Below, in pieces: positions 34,808 to 44,942 of a stretch of 48,953 nt of DNA. The position numbers were made by a program, and so were the translations under genes. How positions within the stretch are numbered: the stretch's first letter is position 1; the number at the start of each line of letters is the position of its first letter. The DNA lies in the NCBI GenBank assembly GCA_011389815.1, contig JAABTP010000013.1, positions 1 through 48,953 on the forward strand, read 5' to 3'. The notes under the pieces were generated by a model, which was not told the origin of the DNA, searched no databases, and was given only the letters and a program-made list of their open reading frames with translations. This DNA is from Desulfobulbaceae bacterium (lineage in GTDB: Bacteria; Desulfobacterota; Desulfobulbia; Desulfobulbales; Desulfobulbaceae).

Positions 34808-36454
34808 TTATGTGTTCTGTAAAGCTGCTTTGATAAAGTCTCGGAATAAGGGGTGCGGATTCATGGGGCTGGACTTAAACTCAGGATGGAACTGACAGCC
34901 AAGAAACCAGGGATGATCTGCCAGTTCCACAATTTCAACCAATGTGTTATCAGGAGAGGTGCCGCTGATAATCAGGCCTGCCTTTTCCAGGCGTTCACGA
35001 TACAGGCTGTTAAACTCATAGCGGTGGCGGTGGCGCTCGCTGATTTCTTCTTCCTGATAGGCTGCATGGGCCAGGGTTTCTTCCTTCAATGTACAGGGAT
35101 AGGCACCAAGGCGAAGCGTTCCGCCCATGTGTGAATTTTCGTCCCGAACCTCGGTTTTACCGGTCCGGAAATCATACCATTCCTTCATCAGGTAGATAAC
35201 CGGGTCCTTGGTCGATGGATTCAGCTCATTGGAATCAGCATCTTTTATTCCGACAACTGCACGGGAAAACTCCACAACAGCCAGCTGCATGCCCAAACAG
35301 ATGCCAAAGAAAGGTACCTTATTCTCTCTGGCATAGGCAATGGCGTTAATTTTTCCTTCTGTGCCTCGGTTACCAAAGCCCCCTGGAACCAGAATGCCGT
35401 CACATTGTTCAAGCTCTGCTGAACGGCTTCCGTCTTCCAGGTCGTCAGCAGCAATATATTTCAATTCAACTTGGGTATCATTGGCGATTCCGCCGTGAAT
35501 CAGGGATTCATGCAGGCTCTTATAGGCCTCTTTCAGCTCAACATATTTGCCAGTGATCCCGATGGTCACAGTATGGGCGGGATTTTTTATTTTTTTGACC
35601 AATTCCTGCCAGGGCTTGATATTGGGTGCCCCTGTCCAAATGCCCAGTTTATCTAAAATACGGTCATCAACCCCTTCTTCATGTAAACGCAAAGGAAGTT
35701 CGTAGATTGTATCCACATCCACCGCAGTTATAACTGAGGGGGCATCAATATTACAGAACAGGCCTATTTTCTTTTTGATGGAGTCATCCAGGGATACCTC
35801 AGTCCGGCAAATCAAAATATCCGGCTGGATACCAGAGGCCAATAATTCCTTGACTGAATGCTGGGTGGGTTTGGTTTTGATCTCCCCGGCGGTCTTGATA
35901 AAAGGCACCAGGGTCAGGTGGATGTACAGGGAGTATTCCCGGCCAAGATCACCACGGAGCTGACGAATCGCCTCAATAAAGGGGAGGCCCTCAATATCGC
36001 CAACCGTACCACCAATCTCAATGATCGCCACATCAACCGTGCCATCAAGCTGCATCACGGCCTGCTTGATCTCATCGGTAATATGGGGAATCATCTGGAC
36101 AGTTCCTCCCAGATATTCTCCCCGGCGTTCTTTCATGATCACCGAGTAATAGATCCTGCCCGAGGTGTAGTTGTTCTTCTGGGCCATGACCGCGTCCGTA
36201 TACCGTTCATAATGGCCCATATCCAGATCGGTTTCAGCACCATCATCCGTCACATAGACCTCACCGTGCTGAAAAGGATTCATGGTTCCCGGATCAACAT
36301 TGATATAAGGGTCAAGCTTCTGAAAAGTAACGGTCATGCCACGGCTTTCCAAAAGAGCACCGATAGAGGCCGCAGCAAGTCCTTTGCCCAGAGACGAAAG
36401 CACCCCGCCGGTTATAAAAATAAATTTTGTCTTTTTGCTCGGTTGGGTGTCCAT
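34808..36454 (-). CDS. pyrG: CTP synthase
   Basis: This 548-residue enzyme makes CTP from UTP, ATP and glutamine. The N-terminal synthetase domain starts [20 protein letters not shown]. The C-terminal class I glutaminase has the catalytic cysteine in [15 protein letters not shown] and the His-Glu pair in [13 protein letters not shown] 36454 is chosen because family proteins begin a few residues before KFIF; in-frame sequence upstream to 36577 is non-family. It heads the pyrG-kdsA-kdsC-lptC run. Confidence 0.95.
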   Translation of the reverse strand: MDTQPSKKTKFIFITGGVLSSLGKGLAAASIGALLESRGMTVTFQKLDPYINVDPGTMNPFQHGEVYVTDDGAETDLDMGHYERYTDAVMAQKNNYTSGRIYYSVIMKERRGEYLGGTVQMIPHITDEIKQAVMQLDGTVDVAIIEIGGTVGDIEGLPFIEAIRQLRGDLGREYSLYIHLTLVPFIKTAGEIKTKPTQHSVKELLASGIQPDILICRTEVSLDDSIKKKIGLFCNIDAPSVITAVDVDTIYELPLRLHEEGVDDRILDKLGIWTGAPNIKPWQELVKKIKNPAHTVTIGITGKYVELKEAYKSLHESLIHGGIANDTQVELKYIAADDLEDGSRSAELEQCDGILVPGGFGNRGTEGKINAIAYARENKVPFFGICLGMQLAVVEFSRAVVGIKDADSNELNPSTKDPVIYLMKEWYDFRTGKTEVRDENSHMGGTLRLGAYPCTLKEETLAHAAYQEEEISERHRHRYEFNSLYRERLEKAGLIISGTSPDNTLVEIVELADHPWFLGCQFHPEFKSSPMNPHPLFRDFIKAALQNT

Positions 36455-36770
36455 ACCTCTATCCTGTATATGCCGGTACCGGCGTTCCGAAAACAGGAAA
36501 GCTGTTGTTCCTGTCCCCTCCTGATTTGGTTCCTCTTTTTCAGAGACAACCATACTCCAAACAACCATGTTTGACAACCACGCCCTGTGGTTTTCGATGA
36601 ATACTTTTTTCCTGTAGCAGGTGTTGCGGGAAGAGAGAAAAACAGGGAAGAAGAAAAAAGCAGAGATCTGTTTTCAGGAAAAAGAACAGATTCCTGTCTC
36701 AGATAGCTCAAAGGTAAACAAAGGGAGAAGACAACATTTCTCCACCCTTTGACCAGCTCTTGAGATAGTC

Positions 36771-37037
36771 TTATCTATAAATATAGGGTCCAGGCAAAGG
36801 ATGCACAACCGGGGCACGATAAACATACGGGGTATCCACGCTGGAATGATAATACCTGCCATGATGAAAAATCTTCTCAAAAATGGATGCCCCTGTGGCC
36901 ACAACTGCCTGAACAGGATTAACAACACCAGAACCTGGATAATAGTCTGCCCCTGTATAGTAAGGTCCCGGTCCAGCACAGCCTGTCAACCAAAGGCAGC
37001 AAACTGTACCGATAAGAAAAAGCATTATTTTATTCAT
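36771..37037 (-). CDS. Small putative lipoprotein
   Basis: This 88-residue protein has a signal sequence MNKIMLFLIGTVCCLWLTGC ending in a lipobox (LTGC). The mature part is rich in Tyr, Pro and Gly (GPGPYYTGADYYPGSG) and ends PYIYR. ATG 37037 follows AAGGAGAG. The function is unknown. A second small lipoprotein (40065-40298) and a lipoprotein remnant (37168-37288) lie nearby but are unrelated in the mature part. Confidence 0.65.
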   Translation of the reverse strand: MNKIMLFLIGTVCCLWLTGCAGPGPYYTGADYYPGSGVVNPVQAVVATGASIFEKIFHHGRYYHSSVDTPYVYRAPVVHPLPGPYIYR

Positions 37038-37167
37038 TAAACTCTCCTTAGTACTCAGTAGTAATCGACTCAACCTTTTATATTGTTATATTGTATAGCC
37101 AAGGGCTGTGCTTTTGCAATGAAATTTTATTCCCGATCCAGCCAGTATATAGCCTGTTGGAATCATC

Positions 37168-37288
37168 TCAAACCTTCTGCACGGCCTGGGATTGCTTGGC
37201 CTTATCCAGAGTTTTTTTTGATGTACTTCAATGCATTGTCCGAGTTTCCTTCCTCTTGTCTGTCCAGCTCAATAGAGATGCTGGCCAG
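37168..37288 (-). pseudogene. Remnant of a small lipoprotein gene, frameshifted
   Basis: The minus strand encodes LDKAKQSQAVQKV-stop and, one base out of frame upstream, NALKYIKK. Together these match VEYINKPLDKAKQSQAAQN of the lipoprotein at 40065-40298. The shift lies in a run of eight T (37212-37219). The signal peptide part is missing. This is a decayed paralogue. Confidence 0.6.
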
Positions 37289-37516
37289 CGTGTAAGATCA
37301 TTGCATTCTACGGCAATGATTATCACTCCCATTTATCTGCCTGTTTCGTCTTGATTTTCTGCTTGACTTTTTCCTGATAACAGAGAATGTTGTTATGATC
37401 AAAGGTTAAAACAACCGATTTGCATGACAGAGCTTGCCAAAGCACCTCTGCATCTTTTCACTCTCCATCCCATATGTTGCGAAGGTGCTCATTACTTATG
37501 AAATAATGATTCGGAG
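37289..37516. other. Gap upstream of the tandem repeat, no gene recognised
   Basis: About 230 bases without a credible coding frame. No promoter I would defend was found. Confidence 0.4.
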
Positions 37517-37840
37517 GTTCCCAACGAGATCTCGTACATCCGAAACGTCATCCGGGATATCCTGAACGAACTTCTGAACATTCCGAACGAGACTCTGGCT
37601 GCACGGGAAGAGCTTTTGCACATCCAAAACCTCGTTCTGGATATCCGATACGAGATTTCGGACGTTCTGAACGAGATCCCGGATGTTCGGGAAGAGCTTT
37701 TGCATATCCAAAACGTCGACCTGGACGTCCGAGATGAGATTCAGGATGTTCCGAGCGTGTTCCCGGATATACGAAACGTCATCCGGGATGTACAAAATGA
37801 GACACTGAACATCCCGGAACAGCTGCCGGACATGCGCAAC
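37517..37840 (+). repeat. Fifteen degenerate 21-bp tandem repeats
   Basis: Fifteen consecutive 21-base units plus a nine-base partial unit. A loose consensus is (A/G)TTCCGAAACGAGAT followed by about seven bases such as CCCGGAT. Read in the + frame of the downstream gene, each unit gives one heptapeptide (e.g. DVLNEIP, DVREELL, DIRNVIR, DVQNETL), and the frame is open from 37502 into that gene. The minus strand is also open, with heptads such as SDIQNEV. No ATG or GTG start exists in the + frame before 37616 (TTG). It may be coding (coiled-coil-like), or a 21-bp phased DNA array. Confidence 0.8.
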
Positions 37841-37885
37841 CGCAGTGGCGGCAAAAATAAACCCTTTTTTTCAGGAGGAAATCCC

Positions 37886-38260
37886 ATGGCCTACAAACGC
37901 AGAGCATCACAAGTCATCGTCGATGCCCAGCAACGCGCCACCAACCTGAAGGCTATTGATCCGAACCTGGATCTGGGCAACGGCCTCACGGTCGCTGCCT
38001 TTGACAACGAGATCGCTGAGGTGCAAAGCACTCTGGAGCAGTACAATACCCTGCTTGCCCAGGCCGACGCATTACTCAATGAGCTGAACGACCGGGAGAA
38101 AAAACTCGGCACCAAGTCCGGTCGGATGCTGGCCGGAGTTGGCGTCAAGTACGGCAAGGACAGCAGCGAGTACGAAATGGCGGGTGGCACCCGGACCAGT
38201 GAGATTAAGCGGGGGAAGAAAAAGGAGGAGCCGGAGGAGAGTAGGTCTGATCAAGGATGA
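37886..38260 (+). CDS. Coiled-coil hypothetical protein
   Basis: A 124-residue protein starting MAYKRRASQVIVDAQQRA, with a heptad-like helical middle (IAEVQSTLEQYNTLLAQADA), a GVGVKYGKDSSEYEMAGG motif and a charged Lys/Glu tail. The start is set by AGGAGG eight bases before ATG 37886. The 21-bp repeat array upstream is in the same frame, so a longer product starting in the array is possible. I do not recognise the family. A shortened copy of its 3' half lies at 39913-40027. Confidence 0.65.
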   Translation: MAYKRRASQVIVDAQQRATNLKAIDPNLDLGNGLTVAAFDNEIAEVQSTLEQYNTLLAQADALLNELNDREKKLGTKSGRMLAGVGVKYGKDSSEYEMAGGTRTSEIKRGKKKEEPEESRSDQG

Positions 38261-38274
38261 CAGTAACAAGGACA

Positions 38275-38300
38275 GGGCCGCAAGGCTCCGCCTTTTTTTT
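38275..38300 (+). terminator. Rho-independent terminator, copy 1
   Basis: GGGCC-GCAA-GGCTC forms a stem with a GNRA tetraloop, followed by CGCC and eight T. The same hairpin occurs at 39086 and 40028, each ending a gene on the + strand. Confidence 0.75.
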
Positions 38301-38363
38301 GTGCGTAGTGCATAGGGAGGATTTCAGGTATTGTCAGACCGGATGGATGTTTTTATTTTAAAT

Positions 38364-38391
38364 TTGTCCATAATTTGAGTATGGTTAAAAT
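38364..38391 (+). promoter_or_regulatory. Promoter of toxin-antitoxin module 1
   Basis: TTGTCC (38364-38369), 16 bases, TAAAAT (38386-38391). The second module has the same arrangement at 39173-39200 within a shared duplicated block. The likely antitoxin operator is within this block. Confidence 0.45.
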
Positions 38392-38422
38392 GATATTCAA
38401 AAAATACGGCACAGGAGATGAA

Positions 38423-38647
38423 ATGGCTACACTATCTGTCAAAGGTCTTGATGAATCCCTTATCGCCCAACTACGAACCAGGGCGGAATGTCTGAATACC
38501 GATATAGACGAACTGGTAAAGTCCTTGATTCTTCATGGATTGAACTCTTTGCAGCTGCAAAAAACTCCGGATATTGAGTCGTTGTTCGGTATAATCCCGT
38601 CAACGACAGACGGGCTGGAATTGCAAAATGCTATGCGGAAAGAATAA
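38423..38647 (+). CDS. FitA-like antitoxin 1
   Basis: A 74-residue antitoxin. Residues 1-47 (MATLSVKGLDESLIAQLRTR ... NSLQLQK) form a FitA/Arc-type ribbon-helix-helix DNA-binding domain and are identical to antitoxin 2 except at one position (Ile-Leu-His versus Ile-Met-His). The tail (TPDIESLFGIIPSTTDGLE) is unlike that of antitoxin 2. ATG 38423 follows CAGGAGATGAA; upstream in-frame starts lack a ribosome site. It stops three bases before the PIN toxin gene. Confidence 0.85.
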   Translation: MATLSVKGLDESLIAQLRTRAECLNTDIDELVKSLILHGLNSLQLQKTPDIESLFGIIPSTTDGLELQNAMRKE

Positions 38648-38650
38648 ACA

Positions 38651-39076
38651 ATGCGTTTCGCCATACTTGACACCAATATCTGGATATATTTGCTGGAAGG
38701 GCGGCAGGAAGTCTCCAAGCTCAAGACGGAGCTTGCGGAAAACAAAACAGTCCCGTTACTGACACCGGTAACTTTTGCCGAAGTTTTGGGATGGCAGGAG
38801 ATAGGAGCTGAAGAGGAGAAAAATATCAGGGCTTACTTCGCCTCTCTGAGCATGTTACCTCTTGATATGAAGCATTGGGAGCAGATCATTGCATGGAGAA
38901 AAGAGGGGATTAAGAAGAAAATGCCTGACCTCCTCATAGCGGCGGTCGCAAAAAGAGCCGAATATCCCGTACTGACCAGAAATATAGCTGACTTCAACTC
39001 ACTGGGCATAACGGTTGAGAATCCTTGGCAGGACATTCCTGAGAGAAAGATTGAAGAAAATCCAGATTCAGGATAA
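38651..39076 (+). CDS. PIN-domain (VapC-type) toxin 1
   Basis: A 141-residue PIN-domain ribonuclease toxin. Acidic catalytic residues lie in FAILDTNIWIYLL (Asp7), in FAEVLG (Glu), and in MPDLLIAAVAKR followed by LTRNIADFN near the C-terminus. VapC-type toxins cut tRNA or other structured RNA. It is paired with the FitA-like antitoxin just upstream. Only faint similarity to toxin 2 exists beyond the PIN fold. Confidence 0.85.
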   Translation: MRFAILDTNIWIYLLEGRQEVSKLKTELAENKTVPLLTPVTFAEVLGWQEIGAEEEKNIRAYFASLSMLPLDMKHWEQIIAWRKEGIKKKMPDLLIAAVAKRAEYPVLTRNIADFNSLGITVENPWQDIPERKIEENPDSG

Positions 39077-39085
39077 AATTACAGT

Positions 39086-39112
39086 GCGGGGCCGCAAGGC
39101 TCCGCCTTTTTT
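39086..39112 (+). terminator. Rho-independent terminator, copy 2
   Basis: GCGGGGCC-GCAA-GGCTCCGC stem-loop, then a C and six T. It ends module 1 and begins the block duplicated from 38275. Confidence 0.75.
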
Positions 39113-39172
39113 GTGTGTGGTAGGGAGGATTTCAGGCACGATCAGAGCGGGATGGATGTTTTTATTTTAAAT

Positions 39173-39200
39173 TTGGCCATAATTTGAGTATGGTTAAAAT
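39173..39200 (+). promoter_or_regulatory. Promoter of toxin-antitoxin module 2
   Basis: TTGGCC, 16 bases, TAAAAT. It is nearly identical to the module 1 promoter with one change in the -35. Confidence 0.45.
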
Positions 39201-39233
39201 GTTATCCAAAAAAAATACGGCACAGGAGATGAA

Positions 39234-39485
39234 ATGGCTACACTATCTGTCAAAGGTCTTGATGAATCCCTTATCGCCCAACTACGAACCAGGGCGGAAT
39301 GTCTGAATACTGATATAGACGAGCTGGTAAAGTCCTTGATTATGCATGGATTGAACTCTTTGCAGCTGCAAAAAAACGGCGACTATGATGCCCTTGATCA
39401 ATTAGTCGGTCTCTGTGAGACAGGCATTGCCGATGCCTCAGCACACCACGACAGCCGCATCTATACGAAGAATAAATCGTCATGA
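39234..39485 (+). CDS. FitA-like antitoxin 2
   Basis: An 83-residue antitoxin whose first 47 residues almost duplicate antitoxin 1. The tail (GDYDALDQLVGLCETGIADA ...) is different. ATG 39234 follows the same CAGGAGATGAA. Its TGA overlaps the toxin ATG by four bases (ATGA), unlike module 1. The near-identical DNA-binding halves imply that both antitoxins bind the same operator. Confidence 0.85.
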   Translation: MATLSVKGLDESLIAQLRTRAECLNTDIDELVKSLIMHGLNSLQLQKNGDYDALDQLVGLCETGIADASAHHDSRIYTKNKSS

Positions 39486-39895
39486 TTTTTGTCGATACCG
39501 GAGCGTGGATTGCCCTGACAGATGCCTCTGATCAGTATCACCTTAAAGCCTGCCGCATTTATACGCAATTAAAACAGGAACGCCTGCGATTTCTGACGAC
39601 GGAATATGTGATTGATGAAACCGTTACACGGTTGCGGTATGATGCCGGGCATGCAACCGCACTTCGATGTCTCGACCTCCTGTTTCAGGCGGAACATGTC
39701 GGGATCTTGAGGATTGTCTATACCGACAAGGTGCTTTTTGAGCAGGCACTGGCGATTTTTCGACAATATGATACAGCCGTCCTCTCACTGACGGATTGTG
39801 TCAGCTTTGCGGTCTGTCAACGGGAAGATATTCATCGGGCATTTTCGTTTGACCGGCACTTCAGCATGATGGGGTTATCGTTATGTGCCGTATAA
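39482..39895 (+). CDS. PIN-domain toxin 2
   Basis: A 137-residue PIN-domain protein starting MIFVDTGAWIALTDASDQYH (Asp5), with YVIDETVTRLR (Glu) and LTDCVSFAVCQREDIHRAF (Asp) supplying the acidic site, and FDRHF near the end. It belongs to a different PIN subgroup from toxin 1. It overlaps antitoxin 2 by four bases and is expected to be an RNase inhibited by it. Confidence 0.83.
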   Translation: MIFVDTGAWIALTDASDQYHLKACRIYTQLKQERLRFLTTEYVIDETVTRLRYDAGHATALRCLDLLFQAEHVGILRIVYTDKVLFEQALAIFRQYDTAVLSLTDCVSFAVCQREDIHRAFSFDRHFSMMGLSLCAV

Positions 39896-39912
39896 CTCAA
39901 CAAATTTTCTGG

Positions 39913-40027
39913 AGCCAGAACCACTCTGGAGAGGTACAATACCCTGCTTGCCCAAGCCGATGCAGTACTCAATGAGTTGAGGAGGATCTGGAGGAGAGTA
40001 GGTCTGATCAAGGATGACAGTAACAGG
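39913..40027 (+). pseudogene. Internally deleted 3' copy of the coiled-coil gene
   Basis: The sequence matches two separate parts of the gene at 37886-38260: the stretch encoding STLEQYNTLLAQADALLNEL (near 38030-38086) joined directly to its last bases and downstream spacer (GAGGAGAGTAGGTCTGATCA onward). About 130 bases in between are missing. The copy of the shared terminator follows it. Confidence 0.75.
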
Positions 40028-40054
40028 GGCGGGGCCGCAAGGCTCCGCCTTTTT
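40028..40054 (+). terminator. Rho-independent terminator, copy 3
   Basis: GGCGGGGCC-GCAA-GGCTCCGCC, a nine-pair stem with GNRA loop, followed by five T. Third copy of this hairpin within 1.8 kb. Confidence 0.75.
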
Positions 40055-40064
40055 CAACTTCCCC

Positions 40065-40298
40065 TCACTCCCCGCTTTCCTGCAACATATCATCCATCTT
40101 CTGGGACTGAGCATTCTGCGCTGCCTGGGATTGCTTGGCCTTATCCAGCGGCTTATTGATATACTCCACAGCCTTGCCCGCAACCTTATCAGATGCCTGC
40201 TCCACTACCCCTTTTTCCTCCTTCTCACCCGAGCATCCGGCTATGAGGGAAACGAGGAATACCGCACCGACGGCTGACATCCAATTTCTTTTATTCAT
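40065..40298 (-). CDS. Small putative lipoprotein
   Basis: A 77-residue protein with signal sequence and lipobox (MNKRNWMSAVGAVFLVSLIAGC), then a charged helical mature part (GEKEEKGVVEQASDKVAGKA ... LDKAKQSQ). It resembles short entericidin-like or osmotic-stress lipoproteins only in general layout. AGGAGA precedes the ATG. It faces terminator copy 3. A decayed relative lies at 37168-37288. Confidence 0.7.
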   Translation of the reverse strand: MNKRNWMSAVGAVFLVSLIAGCSGEKEEKGVVEQASDKVAGKAVEYINKPLDKAKQSQAAQNAQSQKMDDMLQESGE

Positions 40299-40322
40299 TA
40301 TCTTCTCCTGTTGAGGTTTACC

Positions 40323-42251
40323 TTATCCCCGTTCAGCCAACATTTTGCCGACCGTGGGAAAAAGGCTCATATCCGTATGGGGCAGAAACAGGGCCGCCAT
40401 ATAATGCTGCATAAATTCCGGGTTCTCGGACAGCTCCATATTGGTCATCAGCTGGCGGACAGTCAGACGTTCCTGAAAACGATTCACATCGGAAAGGCTG
40501 ATCTGGCAGCCCAGCATGGAGGCGTTACCGATATAATAAAAATTCTCCCGATCCATGTCCGGCAGCAGGCCGATGCAGATAGCCCGCTCCAGGTCAATAT
40601 AGGCCCCGAAGTTTCCAGCCATGATCACCTGGTCCAAATCAGCAAACCCCAGGCCAACCGATTCCAACAGGGTTTGATAACCAGCGTACATGGCCCCTTT
40701 GGCCCGCATCAGGTTATCCAGGTCCACCTCGGTGATCACAATATCCTCGCCAATCAGAGAATCTTTGGCCCAGACCAGGACATACTCCCAGCCGTCCCGC
40801 TCCTGCCGTACTCTGGGGGTATCCAGATTGTGGCGGAATTTCCCCTGCTGATCAATCACCCCGCTCTCCAGCAGCTCTGCCACAATGGCAATCAAGCCGG
40901 AACCACAGATTCCAGAGGGCTTAATATGATCAATGGTCACGATCATGGGATCAAAGGTCTCTGGATGGATCTGAAAATTTTCAATAGCACCGCTGGAGGC
41001 CCGCATTCCGTAACGGATGCCTCCGCCTTCAAACGCGGGTCCGGCAGAGCAGGCCGCGCAGACCATCCAGTCCTTATTGCCCACCACGATCTCACCATTG
41101 GTGCCGATATCAATGAACAGGCTCACCTTGTCTGATTTTGCCATTTGGCAGGCATGAACCCCGGCTACAATATCACCGCCCACATAAGAGGCAATGCAGG
41201 GATAGAGAAAGAGTCGCATGGAGGGATGGGCATGGATTCCCAGGTCTGCGGCCTTGGTCAGGGGAAATCGGCTGATGGCAGGTACGTAGGGTGCTTCACG
41301 CAGGTATTTAGGATCAAGTCCCAGCAGGAGATGGGACATAATCGTGTTGCCCGCCGCCATCATGTAGGCGATATTATCCGGTGAAATAACCAGCTCTTGA
41401 CAGATGTCTTTGATGATGGTGTTGATGGTGCCCACCACCTTTTCCTGCAATGCCTTCTGGCCGCCGGGTCGTTTCGCATAGACAATGCGGGAAATAACAT
41501 CTTCCCCGCAGCTGATCTGGTCGTTATAGCCCGAGGACTCGGCCAGGATTTCTCCGTTATTCAGATCAATCAGAAGCCCTGAACAGGTGGTGGTGCCGAT
41601 ATCAAGGGCCAACCCGTAGAGCTTGGCGGTGGTATCACCGGCTTCCACGTCAATGATGCGAAAACCTCCTTGATTCCGACGGAGCAGGAGCAGGGTTACC
41701 TTCCAGTCAGCCTCGCGCAAAACAGCGGGCAGGTATTTAATCAGCTCAGGATGATCATAAGAAGGCTCGCCTTCATGGTCAGGAAAGGCCTGCTTAATGC
41801 CGCACAGCACCCGGTCCATATCAGCGATATTATCCTCCATACTGGGCGGGTCCAGTTCCAGATAAAGCTTGCGCACTGGTGGTTTGATCTCCCAGCTGCC
41901 TATCAGACTGTCCAGGGTCTTTGCCGAGACGGTTCGGGTGGTTCTGGGTCGGCGTTTCAGGGTTCTGCCGCTCTTGGTGGTCATCTCCGGGATGGTCACT
42001 TCCAGGTCTGATTCCACTGTGGACTGACAGGCGGGCCGATAGCCCTTGTCCCAGTCTTCCTGCTTGAGATTAGCCTTTTCCGAGCGCACTTCACCCTTGT
42101 TGATCAGCACCTTGCATTTGCCGCAGACCCCGTCTCCACCGCAATTGGCATGGATATACACGCCTGCCTGGGCAGCAGCATTGAGGAGGTTTTCTCCCTT
42201 ATCAACAGTCGTGGTGATGTTATCTGGCAGAAAGGTAATGGTGTGCTTCAT
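40323..42251 (-). CDS. ASKHA-domain corrinoid-protein activator-like protein with [2Fe-2S] domain
   Basis: A 642-residue protein. The N-terminal ferredoxin-like domain has ANCGGDGVCGKCKV and a later Cys for a [2Fe-2S] cluster (about residues 35-85). The large C-terminal ASKHA ATPase part (DUF4445) has LALDIGTTTCSGLL, LFIDIGTNGEIVVGN and CSAGPAFEGGGI. It matches RACo/RamA-type reductive activators that use ATP to return corrinoid proteins to Co(I). ATG 42251 is chosen because the ferredoxin domain starts there. No corrinoid protein or methyltransferase is adjacent, so its target is unknown. Confidence 0.88.
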   Translation of the reverse strand: MKHTITFLPDNITTTVDKGENLLNAAAQAGVYIHANCGGDGVCGKCKVLINKGEVRSEKANLKQEDWDKGYRPACQSTVESDLEVTIPEMTTKSGRTLKRRPRTTRTVSAKTLDSLIGSWEIKPPVRKLYLELDPPSMEDNIADMDRVLCGIKQAFPDHEGEPSYDHPELIKYLPAVLREADWKVTLLLLRRNQGGFRIIDVEAGDTTAKLYGLALDIGTTTCSGLLIDLNNGEILAESSGYNDQISCGEDVISRIVYAKRPGGQKALQEKVVGTINTIIKDICQELVISPDNIAYMMAAGNTIMSHLLLGLDPKYLREAPYVPAISRFPLTKAADLGIHAHPSMRLFLYPCIASYVGGDIVAGVHACQMAKSDKVSLFIDIGTNGEIVVGNKDWMVCAACSAGPAFEGGGIRYGMRASSGAIENFQIHPETFDPMIVTIDHIKPSGICGSGLIAIVAELLESGVIDQQGKFRHNLDTPRVRQERDGWEYVLVWAKDSLIGEDIVITEVDLDNLMRAKGAMYAGYQTLLESVGLGFADLDQVIMAGNFGAYIDLERAICIGLLPDMDRENFYYIGNASMLGCQISLSDVNRFQERLTVRQLMTNMELSENPEFMQHYMAALFLPHTDMSLFPTVGKMLAERG

Positions 42252-42472
42252 AAAGGGCTCCGTTCGGGGCAGAAAGGTTGATGATGTTTTGATGTACGCC
42301 AAATTTGTACATATAACATACCACAAGAGGTTAAGCAACAGGACGAAGAAGGAGAGAATCTGCGGATTGCGGAACATATAAAAATACTGTATTCTTCTGA
42401 GGCACAACGGTCTGTTACACTGTACCGTTTCCTTTATGAACTTTTCCTATTAATTCAAGCGGGAGTTTCATC

Positions 42473-44798
<2,326 letters not shown>

Positions 44799-44849
44799 AT
44801 ACTGGTAGCAGTATCCAATATCAGTATGTTACAGTCAACAGCATGGAGA

Positions 44850-44904
44850 GCGTTCCACCCGGCCTGCGCCCGGCACCAAATCTAAAAACAAGTTACTTAG
44901 AAGA
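44850..44904. repeat. GCGTTCC/CCGGCC hairpin repeat, copy 2
   Basis: GCGTTCC, then ACCCGGCCTGCGCCCGG, CAAATC and AGTTACTTAGAAG match the parts of the repeat at 28985. It sits just inside the left ligA direct repeat, upstream of the methylase gene. Confidence 0.55.
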
Positions 44905-44942
44905 AGATTTTAAATCTTATTAACCAGTTAACTGAAAAAACA

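Noticed and set aside
35858-36574. Plus-strand open frame opposite pyrG
   Set aside because: It is antisense to a clearly conserved CTP synthase and has no recognisable protein features.
37496-37795. Minus-strand protein encoded by the 21-bp array
   Set aside because: The frame is open because of repeat structure; there is no ribosome site at its start and it ends at the array border. Kept only as part of the repeat finding.
37517-37840. CRISPR array
   Set aside because: The repeats are directly contiguous 21-bp units without spacers and are too divergent between units; no cas genes are in the window.
40311-41135. Plus-strand open frame opposite the ASKHA protein
   Set aside because: It is the shadow of a strongly conserved minus-strand gene; no ribosome site and no family match.
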